From contig JABYQR010000048.1 in assembly GCA_022592445.1 (NCBI GenBank), positions 1-64,000 of the forward strand: a DNA stretch of 64,000 nt, read 5' to 3'. This document shows, one piece after another, positions 1 through 10,910 of this stretch (its first letter is position 1; each line of letters opens with the position of its first letter). The translations under genes were made by a program, and so were the position numbers. Source of the stretch: Cytidiella melzeri (Eukaryota; Basidiomycota; Agaricomycetes; Polyporales; Irpicaceae). The notes beneath the pieces were generated by a model. The model was not told the origin of the DNA. It did no database searches and saw only the letters and a program-made list of their open reading frames with translations.

Positions 1-15
1 GCGGGGCTCATAACC
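1..15 (-). promoter_or_regulatory. copia primer-binding site at window edge
   Basis: The first 15 bases read GCGGGGCTCATAACC. On the minus strand this is a primer-binding site complementary to the anticodon arm of tRNA-Met (CAU). The same 15 bases occur next to the 5' LTR of the complete copia element at 15519-15533, and a near-identical site lies at 17009-17023. It lies directly beside the LTR at 16-361, so the body of this element runs leftwards out of the window. Confidence 0.8.
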
Positions 16-361
16 TATTGTAATGAGCAGGGCGAGTGCACACGAGATTGAGCGAATGAGATCATATTGGGAACAACACTATACATGATTTATATATATT
101 TTACTAAAAGCGGCATATCAAAATAAAGTAACAAATGAGAACGCGGTGATGAAGTCATTATGAGCGGGTCTGCGGAACGAAGTGGGTAGCGGAATGATAG
201 AATAAAACATATGCGTGTAAAATATAGTAATACCGAAACGGAACGTACCAATACATATAGGAAAGAAGAAATGAATGCGGGCGGCATTAGGTGGAAGACG
301 GAGCCTATCGCGGATGTGCGCATTGGCGCATCACTCGGTGAACCCTGGATTAACAACAATA
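16..361 (-). repeat. 5' LTR of a minus-strand copia element (body outside window)
   Basis: A 346-bp LTR is inferred from three facts. It abuts the tRNA-Met primer site at 1-15. Its ends are a perfect 6-bp inverted repeat (TATTGT at 16-21, ACAATA at 356-361). Beyond 361 the sequence changes abruptly to that of the Tc1/mariner 5' region seen again around 22770-23035. The likely right target duplication is TGTGT (362-366); its partner is outside the window. A 160-codon minus-strand frame across 90-572 crosses this boundary and is not a gene. Confidence 0.7.
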
Positions 362-670
362 TGTGTGGTCTAGAGTTGGGAGAGTGGGTGGTATCGAAAA
401 AAGCACGATAGTGGTGAAGTGGAGAGATCAAAAAACAAAACAAACCCAAATAGTGGGCGTGCGCGCGACGGGCGCCTAGCGTCGCGACAGCGCGGATTGT
501 GCACAATGTGTTATATACGAGACAGACTCTTTTAATTTCACTGTAGACATATTCTATACATGAAATAATCAATGTGTAAAAAATGATTGAATAAAATAAG
601 CAGTGTTGAGCTCAAACGAAGAGCAAAGAGTTGTGCGCTTGCGGTGTCGCAAGACTTTTTGCCGCTACTG
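362..670 (-). mobile_element. Tc1/mariner element, 5' end only, minus strand
   Basis: The inverted terminal repeat ends at CGCTACTG (663-670), followed by the target TA (671-672). Reading the minus strand, the 300 bp match the left end of the Tc1 copy at 16229 and 22761-23035, including the GC-rich subterminal stretch and the bases just before the transposase start codon. The copia LTR at 16-361 is inserted at about the transposase start, so the rest of this Tc1 copy lies beyond the window. It represents an insertion of a retrotransposon into a DNA transposon. Confidence 0.8.
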
Positions 671-829
671 TACATGCATATGTACATACGCATGTAGGAG
701 CACTTGTTTTGCTAAACGCTGCACATAGGTCTTCTTGTGAGTCACTTCTTTGCTATTGACTGAAAGCTGCAGGATCAGGAGGTCAGGTACGTGATCGTTG
801 ATACATCTGGAAACATGACGGCTGCTACC

Positions 830-1023
830 GAGATCTACCGAGCTCTGGTAGTTTAGGTAGGGCAGGTAAACAAGTGCCCCTCAGGTAGCAAAGTTATTGG
901 CGGCTGTTGGCTCGGTAGCACTCCGTAGCAAGCCCTTGAACGTGTAAGCTTCCGTAGTTTATTGAGATGGTCTTCTTTTCTACGTAGTCGGACTTCTGTA
1001 GCAGTCTGTAGCACCCTGTAGCA
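830..1023. repeat. left subterminal repeats of the Plavaka element
   Basis: About ten short motifs of the type GTAG, GGTAG, CCGTAG or CTGTAGCA are packed into 190 bp next to the 3' end of the minus-strand gene. The right side of the element (6858-6952) carries the same core in inverted form (CTACGG, CTACGAGG, CTACC). Clustered short subterminal repeats are typical of CACTA-type elements, in which an element-encoded protein binds them. I found no clean terminal inverted repeat or target duplication, so the element end is approximate. Confidence 0.5.
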
Positions 1024-1123
1024 CAATAAGAGAGGAGCAATGCATGCGTGATAACATATCAGAATCTTTCAAGTAAGCATATGTGAACTAAGTATGAATT
1101 GGGTATTTCCGCGACTGCTGTAT

Positions 1124-3413
1124 CTAATCACTGCCTGCGTTTTCAGCTGTCCACCCCTCGAGGTCCTGCAATGCATTCTCCTTCGCCATGTCTGAAAGTC
1201 CTGCCAACTTCTCGTCCACCAAGCTGAATCCTCCGAGGCAGCTGTTTGCGAAGCCCAATGAGATGCGCGCGTGCACATAGAACACAGTCGATACTCACAT
1301 CACCGTTTTATACATAGCGCTGCGAATCTTCGTGGTGACCGTACGATTAAGCTCCTGCCAGTCTTCAAGGTGTCGGAGATGTTCTGTGAAGACACCCTTG
1401 TATGTTGTTTCGCGAAATTCGTGGGTCCTATCCTTTTGTGCTAGGCGTCCGGTCGACCAGCGCTGCAACCCGTAGCGGACCTAGTGACTCGGACTATGCA
1501 TCAATAGTTCTTGCGCACGGATTCCCAATGTGAGTACATACCATTGTGAGTAGCAGCGCGATGGTTGGTAATGGCACCGGGTCGAAGAGGCTGCGGAACT
1601 CTACACCCGGCGGAGGATGAGTAGAGCCCCCAGATCGCGAAGCGATGACGTCCTGCAGTGCATGAACAATAATGGGCACTGCCATGAGCCCGCGAGGTGG
1701 ATTTTTGTCAAACTCCTTCAATCGGGGGTTACAATGGTGAGTAACTGAGAAAGGAAGCCGGCGAAGACACTGGCACCCACCTTGTAACAATAGCGGTTGG
1801 CATCACCGCGGTGCCCAACGGGCTCAAGCAACCGCTTCACCCGATCAGCGTTCACCTGTGCCATATTGTCGGTAGCTACGTCTCGTACCAACCCGTATGT
1901 CTCCACAATTCTGTTGCAAACCTTGTCTTTGACATGACCTCGGAAAGTAGAGGCGCGATTGACAATCTGCAAGCTTGGTGAGTACCGACACAAAGGTAGA
2001 TCACCAGACGTACCAAAGTATAGATCCTGGCGACTTCCTCGTTATCGCCGTATGTACGCTCGTATTCTTGACAGGATGCACGGAATACCTCGCGTGCCCA
2101 TGTGTACTGTGTGTCGTGATCTGGAAATGCAGCCTCCGTAAGTACTTTCAATTCATATCGGACAATGGACCGTGCGATGATTTTCGCGGTAACACCCGAG
2201 TAGTCTCCCTCTTTTGCCCTAGTAGAGAGAACAGGCTTGACACTGCGCTTGTAGTCAAGGTCATTTGTAGGGGGGGTAGCAGTTGACGGAGTGATACGTG
2301 GTCGCTTATGTTGACGCTGTACTTGGCTCTCTATAGACGAAGGTGCCCGCCCACGACGCCGGGGCTCCTCTCCCGGTGCAGGTACATCTTCGCCAACGTT
2401 ACGAGCTCCTAGGAACATTAAGCTTGGTCAGATACAGCTCCAGCCGTGCAGATATGGAACCACTTACTGTAGAGAGCAACCTGAGTGTTGTGCGCATCTT
2501 GAAGTGGCGAGCCGGCTGTGTCTTGCAAGTCGGTCACAGCTGTTGAGTCAGGTAAAAGAAACAATGGTGATGATGCGCGGCTCGGAGAACGACTGGCTGG
2601 AGGAGGAGAGTCACCAATACTAGACATTCGCTCACTAGCTCGTGATGAATGACGACTGTGCCGGTAATCATAGGGCTGGGGCGGTGATGACGAACGTGCA
2701 TAAAACTCATCTCGCGCGGGAAGTGCACCTGGTGTGGAAGAACGCTCCTGCCTCGTGTTGGTAGCAATCACCGGTGTCTTTGGGTCGTTGACGCGACGTG
2801 TCAGCCTCTTGAGAGGTGGCTGAGTCACTTGAATTGTTCCTTGCGACTGAAACTAAGAGAGGGTGAGCACCGACAGCTTACTGTGACTGTGTAACATACC
2901 GGAGACTGGAAGGTGTCGAAGCCAGTGTCTTCTTCCTCAGGTGAGAAATCGCCGTCGTCGTTTTCAACGTTAGCGTCTCCCGTGTCAGAGTCATTGTCGT
3001 TGACAAGCTGCGAGGCTGCTGGAGGTGTGCGGATCCGCACAGTTGCTCGCTTACCACTGTCTATGTATATTGTCAGCTTCTGAATCACAGGCGAAGTATT
3101 ACATACCTTGAGCTTGAGATCGCTTCAAGGCTTTGTTTTCCCGCTCGAGCTTTGCAGCCAATTTCTGAAGGGCTTCGAATTCTGCTAAAATCAGTCAAAA
3201 TCAGGACACCAAACTCGTTAGGATCTCACCTAACTTCTCCTGTTTGGAAGACTTCTTCCGTTCTCGTCGTGTCACAGTATTTGAAGGAGCGGTGGTGCGG
3301 GGCTTCTTGCTGCTTGTTGTACTCTTCGCAGGCAGCGTTTGAGCGCTGTCATCTTCGGATATGTCATCCTCCGAAACCTGGGTCTCTTGAGCTTTCTTCT
3401 TGGCTCTAGGCAT
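1124..3413 (-). CDS. DUF6532-like partner protein of the Plavaka element
   Basis: A 617-aa protein in nine exons: 3413-3230, 3181-3107, 3060-2900, 2846-2468, 2408-2014, 1966-1781, 1715-1542, 1480-1299 and 1241-1124; every junction keeps frame. Residues 1-300 are charged and rich in Ser, Pro, Lys and Arg, with a short coiled-coil-like stretch near residues 63-85, and look disordered. The rest (about 320-590) has the feel of the basidiomycete DUF6532 family: AFPDHDTQYTWAREVF, a hydrophobic stretch PTIALLLTM, and a region with RWSTG and then EHLRHLEDW. No function is known to me for that family. Its place in a transposon, divergent from a transposase across 220 bp, suggests a role in DNA binding, transposition or regulation; this is inference. 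The start is the first ATG giving a basic N-terminus (MPRAKKK). Confidence 0.7.
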
Positions 3414-3633
3414 GAGAGTCCTGAAGGCAGTCGAGTTGTAGACAACAAAAAGTAGACGTGGCAGAGAGGAGTGTGGCGGAGAGAAAAGGAGCCGACAAGC
3501 GCACAAAATCGGAGGATACTAAGCAACAAATCGCTGCCCCATAATTTGAATACCATCACTACACGTCGGAGTTCAAGGAAAAAAAATTTAATACGCTCAC
3601 CGCCTGCTTTGTGTTGTCCGTGTCGCTCTGACC
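3414..3633. promoter_or_regulatory. bidirectional promoter between the two Plavaka genes
   Basis: 220 bp separate the divergent start codons at 3413 and 3634. The interval must hold both 5' leaders and the promoters. An AT-rich run (AAAAAAAATTTAAT near 3580) lies about 40-50 bp upstream of the plus-strand gene. No defined factor-binding site was recognised. Confidence 0.5.
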
Positions 3634-6600
3634 ATGCCTCCTCATCGGTGTTTCCATTGTGGTGCCACAAAGCCTACCGCACAAGGACTCAAAGCGCACA
3701 TACAGCTGAACAATGCCTGTCGGAGATCTCGGGACTCGGCCGCAAGAATTGGTACAACAGCTGTGCAAGCAGTGTCAAACAGAGCAAGCTCCGAGTCGCC
3801 ATCAGCCGCTGCCCAGAATATTGCCATACACAGCTCAGACGACGCACCTGATGGTCATGAGCCGCATACACCGCCATCGCCACTCTTGGACTTGCCGCCA
3901 TCCAAGCGAACACGAGTTGAGGCTGCACCGGATGCTAGCGAAGGACACGAGGCAGGCGGCATGCCAAAAAATCCATTTCTTGATGACCACTGGTATACGT
4001 CTGGTCAAGCAGGAGCTGCGACGGGTCGAGGACGAACTCTGTTTGAAGTGATGCACGAGGAGAGAGTACAAGAAGGGGTTGAAGCGGACGCACCGTGGGT
4101 TCCCTTCGCCAGTGAGGAGGAGTGGGGCTTGGCCCAATGGATGATGCATAGCGGACTGAGTCAATCCGAAATTGACAGGTACCTAAAACTTGATATTGTA
4201 AGTAAGAGCATTATTTAGAATCAGTGTTCGCTCTTACCGGCCTTTACAGATCCAAAACCGCTCGCCGCTGTCGTTCAAAGATAAGCGGGCATTTTTTAAG
4301 AAGATTGACAGTCTTCCTCGTGGGCCTGGATGGCAGTGCGAGCTTTTTGAACTGCAGTGTGAGGAGAGAAGCGAAGGAGAGAGCGGTGTCGAGGTGTTTG
4401 AACTTTGGAAGCGAAATCCTGTAGAGTGTATCCGTGAGCTGATGTCAAATCCGACATTCAAAGACAACCTACGCTACGCACCAGAACAGCGATACGAGGA
4501 CGATAGGGGAGAGAGACCTGTCCTCGGCGAGATGTGGAGTGGTGCGTGGTGGGAGAGAGTACAGGTGAGTAAACGAGTGGAGACGCGGAAAACCAAACTG
4601 ATAATCACCTGCGCAGAAACTGCTCCCAAAAGGAGCTACACTTGTTCCTGTGATACTCGCGTCTGATAAGACGCAGCTGTCAAACTTCAGCGGCGATAAG
4701 TCAGCGTGGCCTGTTTATCTCACCATAGGTAACATCTCGAAGAGCTTACGCCGGTCCCCCTCATCCCATGCGACTGTTCTACTTGGGTACCTACCTGTGG
4801 CGAAACTGGAGTCCGTCCCGAAGGCCAAGCGTGCTGTACTGGCCTATCAACTCTTCCACGATTGCATGCGCTCGCTCCTGGAGCCACTTGTCGAGGCGGG
4901 AAGGAAAGGAGTGGAGGTTGTCTGTGCTGATGGGTACGTCCGCAGAGCCCACCCTATCGTGGCCGCGTACGTGGCTGACCATCCGGAACAATGTCTCGTG
5001 GCCTGCTGCCAGGAGAATCACTGCCCAAAATGTCTCGTGCAGCCCAACAAACGGGGTGTGCCTGTCGACTTGCCGGTGATGCGAGACCCTGAGAAGATGC
5101 TCGCAATGATATGCAGCGCGCTCGAGGGAAACAAGGGGCCAGGATTTGCGGAGGCTGGTTTGCGTTCCATCCATCCTTTCTGGGCGAACCTCCCTCACTG
5201 CGACATCTTCACCTGCCTGACACCGGATTTGCTCCATCAACTGCACAAGGGAGTTTTCAAAGACCATACCGTGAAATGGGCGACAGCATGCATGGACGGC
5301 AAAGAGGATGAAGTCGACAGGCGGTTCCGCACCATGCCACTGCATCCGGATCTTCGCCACTTCAAGAAGGGCATCTCGCTGGTGTCCCAGTGGACTGGTA
5401 ACGAATACAAGCAGATGGAAAAGGTATTCCTCGGCGTTGTTGCGGGAGCTGCTGATCCAGACGTCGTGAAAGCGGTGCGAGCCGTTCTCGACTTCGTCTA
5501 TTACGCTCATTACGAGGCGCACACCGAGGACTCACTTTCATGCCTACAGGACGCCTGGATCCGCTTTCATTCGCACAAGCACGTTTTTGTGCGTCTGGGA
5601 GTTCGTGACGACTTCAACATCCCGAAGCTTCATTCGATGAGCCACTACATCGACTCAATCCGACTTTTTGGATCGGCGGATGGCTATAACACCGAAGGAC
5701 CTGAGCGGCTTCACATCGACTTCGCGAAGCTTGGGTATCGCGCTAGCAACCGCAAGCAGTACATCCAGCAGATGACGACCTGGATGGAGCGCCAGGATGC
5801 GGTTCGAAGGTTCGACCAGTACCTTCAGTGGCTCAAGGCCGGCCACAACTCACAGCTGCCTTCACGCTCGGGAGACAACGACACTGAAGAGGCAGAGGAC
5901 GCAGAGAAGGATGGCGAGGAGGTTGAGCAAGAGACAGCACCGGAGAGCCACGCGCGGGCAGACGTCGACTCAGAGGAGTACACTATCTCAAAACGTCCGG
6001 CGTTCCCAAGCACGTCAGTCAAGACAATCACTGAAGAGTTTGGTGCACTGGACTTTATTCGTTGTTTGGAGGACTTCGTCACGAAGACAGTAGCGTCCTC
6101 ATCAGCCAGCCGGCCCAGCCTACCAATACAGGCTGCCTCGAACGCGCACTCCTTCCTCCGTGTGGTCAACATGTACACAACATTTTCAGTCTACAAACAG
6201 TTCAAGAAGCGGCTCCCGCGTATGAGCCAGGTGTCAAAAACACTTGCTATGGACTCGATTCGCGCAATACCTGCAAAGTCCGCGGGAGGTCTTCGACCGG
6301 CGACTCCATCCCAATTTTCGACCGTTCTTGCGCGTGAGGGAGTGGTCGACAGCACCCAAGACTCAGAGAGAGAAGACGGAATATCTAGCCACCCTCTGGA
6401 CGGTGAGTATCAGTTTTCATGGTGTTGCGCGACTCGGAGTCTGTACGCTAACTTGTAATACTAGGGATGACGGTCGGACAAGTTAGGCTTCTTTTTCGAC
6501 TTCCGAGCAACATGGAGCACGTTAGCAAGCATCCGCTGGCATATATCGAGTGGTACACACCGTTCCACCGATACGACGATCTCACCGGTATGTTTTCTGT

Positions 6601-6844
6601 TGCGCCGTCACAGAGGCTTCATCGTCGTCGAGCATCCATCATTCCTATCACTTCTATTGTACGCACTTGCCATCTGATTCCTGCTTGGGGACGAGTACAT
6701 GTCGCGCGAACTGACTGGACTTCGGAGAATGTACTACAACGTTGTGACCGATTTTACGTGAATGCGTACCTACGACATTCAGACTTCGTGTTATTTCGAC
6801 AGCTAGTAGATAATTGGCGAAGATCTCGGTCAATAACAGTGTAA
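3634..6844 (+). CDS. Plavaka-type transposase
   Basis: A 1014-aa protein in four exons: 3634-4197, 4250-4564, 4617-6402, 6465-6844. It opens with a zinc-finger-like motif (CFHCGATKPT then H and C, residues 6-31), followed by a low-complexity linker. The transposase core starts near residue 300 with the family signature ASDKTQLSNFSGDKSAWP, whose Asp (about residue 310) is a candidate catalytic residue. Further candidates are the Asp in PDLLHQLHKG and the Glu in EGPERLH. A Cys-rich block (CCQENHCPKC) follows the first signature. The C-terminal exon carries HPLAYIEWYTPF, RASIIPI and CHLIPAWG, usual at the end of these proteins. No stop or frameshift breaks the gene, so it may encode an active enzyme. 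Cut-and-paste transposition in the nucleus is expected from the family. Confidence 0.88.
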
Positions 6845-6857
6845 ATATTTTCGGTCT

Positions 6858-6952
6858 GCATCTACGGGCTCTACTGATATCTACGGGATTCTACTGGTAT
6901 CTACGAGGACACCTGCGCACTACCTAGAGTTAGGGTTATTAGGTAGAAAACC
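6858..6952. repeat. right subterminal repeats of the Plavaka element
   Basis: Repeated CTACGGG, CTACTG, CTACGAGG and CTACC motifs start 14 bp after the transposase stop codon. They are the reverse complement of the GTAG-core motifs at 830-1023 and probably mark the right subterminal region. The terminus itself is somewhere before 7015. Confidence 0.5.
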
Positions 6953-7014
6953 CCTTTTTCCTGATGTACAGTACGTGACGGAATTGCACTACTCACATTA
7001 CACAATTTTAGTAG

Positions 7015-7260
7015 AGGTGGCTCTGGTCGATCTCGAGTACGACCACGATGCTTTTGCTCTGAGGGTCAGCTTCATCTCGTGCTCAGCTTCAACGATTGGA
7101 ACCTGATTCGTTTCAATGCCTAGTGCAGATAGACATTCCACTTTCTAGAACGATTACAATGCGCGGCGTGGGCTGAGTCGTGCACAAAGGATATTTGTTG
7201 ACGTTTGTACTGAGAGGGGTACTGGTCCAGTTCACGAGCACTCCGCGATTTATCCGATTT
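7015..7260 (+). pseudogene. fragment of a paralogue of the secreted-protein gene
   Basis: The stretch resembles exons 2-4 of the gene at 7956-9872. It encodes VALVDLEYDHDAFALRVSF, comparable with VACIFDTTHDAFNRSASF of the intact gene, followed by a donor-like GTGCTCAG where the intact gene has GTGCGTAG. Further on, TTCACGAGCACTCCGCGATT matches TTCACGAGCACTACGCAATT of exon 4. No start, downstream exons or full frame were found. It lies directly beside the right end of the Plavaka element, which may have cut the paralogue. Confidence 0.6.
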
Positions 7261-7955
7261 TTACATTGGATGACGGTGATAGCAGGCGTCCGACTACAGC
7301 TGAGGTATGTAGCATGGGTCATGTTCGTTCTCGCTGACGGTTGACATGCAACAATCCTGAACAAGCGACACGGGGAAGTGTAACCCCGAGCCTGATTTGC
7401 CTGGCCACATGCAGGCGTGAGTCTCCGGCCGTCATCTTTGTCTGTCGATAACTCACAACGGACTGTGATACATCGTCTGCGAGGCAGTTTGAGGCCTTGC
7501 ATTTCAGTACATAGATGGAGGGCCTCTCTTGAGCTCGGTTTAGCTGGTGCGTCACTATTGATAATATATAGCGCAACGAGATGACGCTGGCAGTTACTGC
7601 AGCCCGCGCATCTGAGCGAGAAATGGAACCATACTATCCTATCTTCGTAGAAATATGCGCTGCCTCAGACTTCCCATTGTGATGCTCCATTCTTCAGCTC
7701 GACCGTTCTCCGGCACCCTCGATTCTCCGGATATATTATTCATAATTGACGTCTCCACGTAGATTGTCCGTCGCAATGTCCCATTATGCCGACCTGCAAG
7801 CATTGAACATGGCAAAGGTGGCATCGTATCATCGGTGTTCGAAGCCCCCGACTTATCGTTCTCGTCTCTTCCATCTCACACTTCACGCCCACTTCACCAG
7901 ACTGGATAAATACCCCACTTCAAGTTAGACGTGCTGCCACATTCATTAAACTGAC
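7261..7955. other. non-coding upstream region
   Basis: No supported gene. It holds more faint similarity to the decayed paralogue at its start and the promoter of the next gene towards 7955. A possible TATA-like TGATAATATATAG lies at 7557-7569. The open frames on the minus strand here (for example 7113-7502) have no recognisable content. Confidence 0.4.
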
Positions 7956-9872
7956 ATGCACCACAACATGCAGAATCTTGTGCTGTTACTATCGCTTGCT
8001 CTCTCTCCGCTCGTGCTCTCCCAGTCGCACCAGGAGGTCCTCGCGCCAGGTATGCGGTCGTCGCTGACACATGTGCGGATTGCACTAACAGAATCTCATC
8101 AGAGGCAGTTGCGTGTATTTTCGACACTACCCACGATGCCTTCAACCGGAGTGCCAGCTTCCTCCCGTGCGTAGCTTCCAGTAATGAGTCTGGCAGGGCA
8201 CCTAAACCCAACTCCTTGGTACATTCAGCGAGGATAAAACTTCCACTTTCCCATACGATTCCAAGTCGACTGGAGTGAGTCGTACGATGGACATCTGCTA
8301 ACATATCTCACCGATAGTGATATTATATAGTTCACGAGCACTACGCAATTCATCAAGAATTTGTATCTAGGCGACACGGATAAAAAGCCCTGGATCCTGA
8401 ATGCTCCTGACAGTGTCAGCAAGGACTTTCCATGTATGTGCTCAGAGCTGAGGGCGCACCTTCTCTGCTGAAGGGTTTTGCTTCTGCTTCAGGGATGAGT
8501 TCGCGGATAGGGAACGCAGAGCTGACTCCGGATGCCTCTGCACAACCTCCAGAGCCCGTCGCAACTAAGACTAATCCAAGATGGCGCTGGCGAGACGTCT
8601 GGCGTCCGTTGAACCTATACAAGGTCCTTCTAGGTCAGAAGGCTGCCGGTAGCAGTGGCACCGGATTTGTTGTGGACGAGTTTCTCAAAGGGCTCCCTGT
8701 TGACACCCTCACTACGGCCTTGTTCCCAGCTGACGTCAAGAAATTACTTGTCGACAACGAGAAGGTGATTGTCGCTTCGACGCAGGAGTGGGTTGGCACT
8801 CCTGGGAACGCCACGCGCCCAAAGCAGTATACTCCATTTCCTGGAATCAAGGTCTCTCATGCTGCCGGAACGAGTGGTGCTGCGTTCAAGCAGACCGGTG
8901 CTGTTGGCCCTATGAGTCTCGAAGCTTCGTTCATTCTAGCTACACAGCTCGCTGGCATCAACTGGAAGAAGCTGTTGTCGAAAATCGGCAAGGACGAAAT
9001 TCAGGCAGGTGTCTATTGGGCAGGCGCCATCATCCCAGAGAACAAAAACGACCAGGTTATCAAGGAGAGGAGAAAATCGTTTCCTGCAACTGATCGGAAT
9101 ATGGGATGGCTTTCAAGAGTTGCGACTAGTCAGGCGACTGGTAGTCCAGACGCAGGCTTCTACCTGGTGGTATGTTCCTGCATCCGCCGTATCACTTCTA
9201 AGGCATACTGACACGCGTCATGCCTTGCATACCAGTTGGACATCGATCCGAAAGTGAACGGCTTCGATCCGAAGATAAACAAAAACGTCTTTGTTTTTGC
9301 AGCTCACCGTACGTGCATTCTCACTTTGTATCAACAGCCTATCTAACCGCAGAGATGTGCAGTTATCGACCCGCACTCTAGGGTTTACGTGAAGGACACC
9401 AATCAACTGCGCAATCTGGCGTATGCTACCCCGTATGCTCCCGCTGCAACGACACCTCCTCAGATCGCATCAACAAACAAAGGCGAGAACGTCCGGTTCT
9501 ATGCGCATGCTGTACGCATTTCCAACCTGATGTCTTCATGTGTCTCGTTATGACTACTGCTTTGTTCTGTAGCACTCAGCTGTCCTGCCATACACCGACT
9601 GGATGAAATGGGTTGGTCAAGGTGAGTAATGATTGTTCCCCGCAATTGTACTTGTGTGCCCCCCACCTGACTGTTCGTTATGTTAGAGCTCAAACCTGGG
9701 CAGACGAAGGGGGAGCCGATGCCCGTATACTCCCAGATTGGCGAAATGCACTTGTGAGTAGACAGCATTTGCAAGCTGATGATCTGCGCTGACAAAACGA
9801 GGCAGGTACTTCTTGAGTGAAGACGAAAATGCCGCCTGGCCTCGTCTCGAATTTATAAACAAGAATCCCTAA
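7956..9872 (+). CDS. secreted protein of unknown function
   Basis: A 462-aa protein in ten exons: 7956-8049, 8103-8166, 8229-8274, 8331-8433, 8493-9169, 9236-9308, 9363-9511, 9573-9621, 9687-9753 and 9806-9872, all in frame. Residues 1-23 form a clear signal peptide (hydrophobic core NLVLLLSLALSPLVL, then S-Q), so it should enter the secretory pathway. The mature protein is mostly soluble and mixed alpha/beta in character, with potential N-glycosylation sites such as NRS and NAT. I recognise no domain. A paralogue fragment lies upstream at 7015-7260, so the gene belongs to a small local family. It is a host gene isolated between a Plavaka and a copia element. Confidence 0.7.
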
Positions 9873-10466
9873 GTATGCAGGGTATCAACTTGCAGAATTA
9901 ACTTGTCACAAATGTCATGCAAGCTCTGGCTTGGGTACTACGATAGTTTTGATGGATCATGTCTGTGCCTGAATAAGAACGTACGATTGCCGTTACTCAG
10001 GCATTCCACTACTAGAGGTGTTCCCAACGCCGATTCATCTCCAAGTGTTTGTCATTGTACGGTCAGCAGGACCTCAGGCTCTAATGGCCACATCTCACGA
10101 CGACGAGAATCGTGAAGAAGTCCTCGCGTGAGACTTCTGTGCGCAGGGCGCTCGCGAGCGCCGGCTCTGATGTACCTATCGGAGTGCGCGTACTCGACCT
10201 AATGACGCGTAGTGTCAATAACCTCAGAGTAGGGGACCTCTCTTGCTTCTGACCGTCACTGGCGACAAAATTCCCAAGGTTGGGAATGCCTCTCGAAGAG
10301 GCCACAAACAACTTAGAGGCTCAGTAATCACCTTAAGATACTTTAAATAGAGACTAGAACTAGTCAAAGACTCTCTGGGGCACTATGAGCAACTACTCGA
10401 GGGGCTCAGCCCAGACGCTCGGGGTTAAAGCTCAGCACGGGTCACACCTACCTGTAGATACCTGAG
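9873..10466. other. intergenic, no gene seen
   Basis: No supported gene. The segment has short hairpin-forming stretches (for example GCGCTCGCGAGCGC near 10149) and may contain old repeat debris. It is interrupted at 10467-10471 by the copia insertion and continues at 15973. Confidence 0.4.
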
Positions 10467-10471
10467 GGTTG

Positions 10472-10910
10472 TAAAGCCGGTCGAATGTATTCAACACGTC
10501 TAGAGGCAGGGATGGATGCGCAGTCGTAATCCCACTTGCCGTCGTAAGGACCTAAGACACACGAGCGAAGCGAGTTAATCCAGGTGCGAAAGAGAAAGAG
10601 CACGATTGCATAATGATTGTACCTAAGACACACGAGCGAAGCGAGTTAACTATAGGTACAGGCTGTGAGCATATTGCATATGTGAGGGACAACGAAGAAT
10701 ACTCACTCCAGGTGCGAAAGAGAAAGAGCACGATGGAGTGTCAGGAGCGGGGGCGAAGGTATATAAGACAGAGCCCTCAGGCGACCCAAAAAGGAAAATC
10801 TGTGATACAGATGTGTCCGCGTGAAGAAAGAACAATAGAGCGACCATATACGGAAAACAAAAGAGAGTCCGGTAACTACTAGTCCGTGAGCCGGAGCTGG
10901 AAAGCCATTA
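10472..10910 (-). repeat. 3' LTR of the complete copia element
   Basis: In sense orientation the LTR runs TAATGGCTTT...CCGGCTTTA, so its ends are not the usual TG...CA. The flanking 5-bp duplication and the solo copy at 28954-29393 confirm these ends. It contains a TATA-like TATATAAG (sequence near 10759, plus strand) and internal short repeats (CACACGAGCGAAGCGAGTTAA occurs twice). The first three bases of this LTR (TAA) are also the stop codon of pol. Confidence 0.95.

Larger units (their letters stand above)
800..7010. mobile_element. Plavaka (CACTA-like) DNA transposon, two divergent genes
   Basis: The unit has two divergent multi-exon genes whose 3' ends face short subterminal repeat clusters. 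The plus-strand gene (3634-6844) is a Plavaka-type transposase; the minus-strand gene (1124-3413) is a DUF6532-like protein. The layout recalls two-protein CACTA elements (a catalytic protein plus a DNA-binding protein). Both reading frames are open throughout, so the copy could be recent or active. The right edge must lie before 7015, where a fragment of a host-gene paralogue begins. Exact ends and target duplication were not found. Confidence 0.75.

Noticed and set aside
1..15. Possible tRNA-Met gene fragment
   Set aside because: Only the anticodon arm matches and it lies exactly at LTR borders in three places, so it is a primer-binding site.
90..572. 160-codon minus-strand open frame
   Set aside because: It crosses the border between a copia LTR and a Tc1 end and has no sensible composition.
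4791..5522. 243-codon minus-strand open frame
   Set aside because: It is the antisense shadow of the Plavaka transposase core, which has clear family motifs on the plus strand.
10613..10882. 89-codon plus-strand open frame, repeated at 15675-15944
   Set aside because: Both copies lie inside identical LTRs on the strand opposite to the element; duplication explains the identity.
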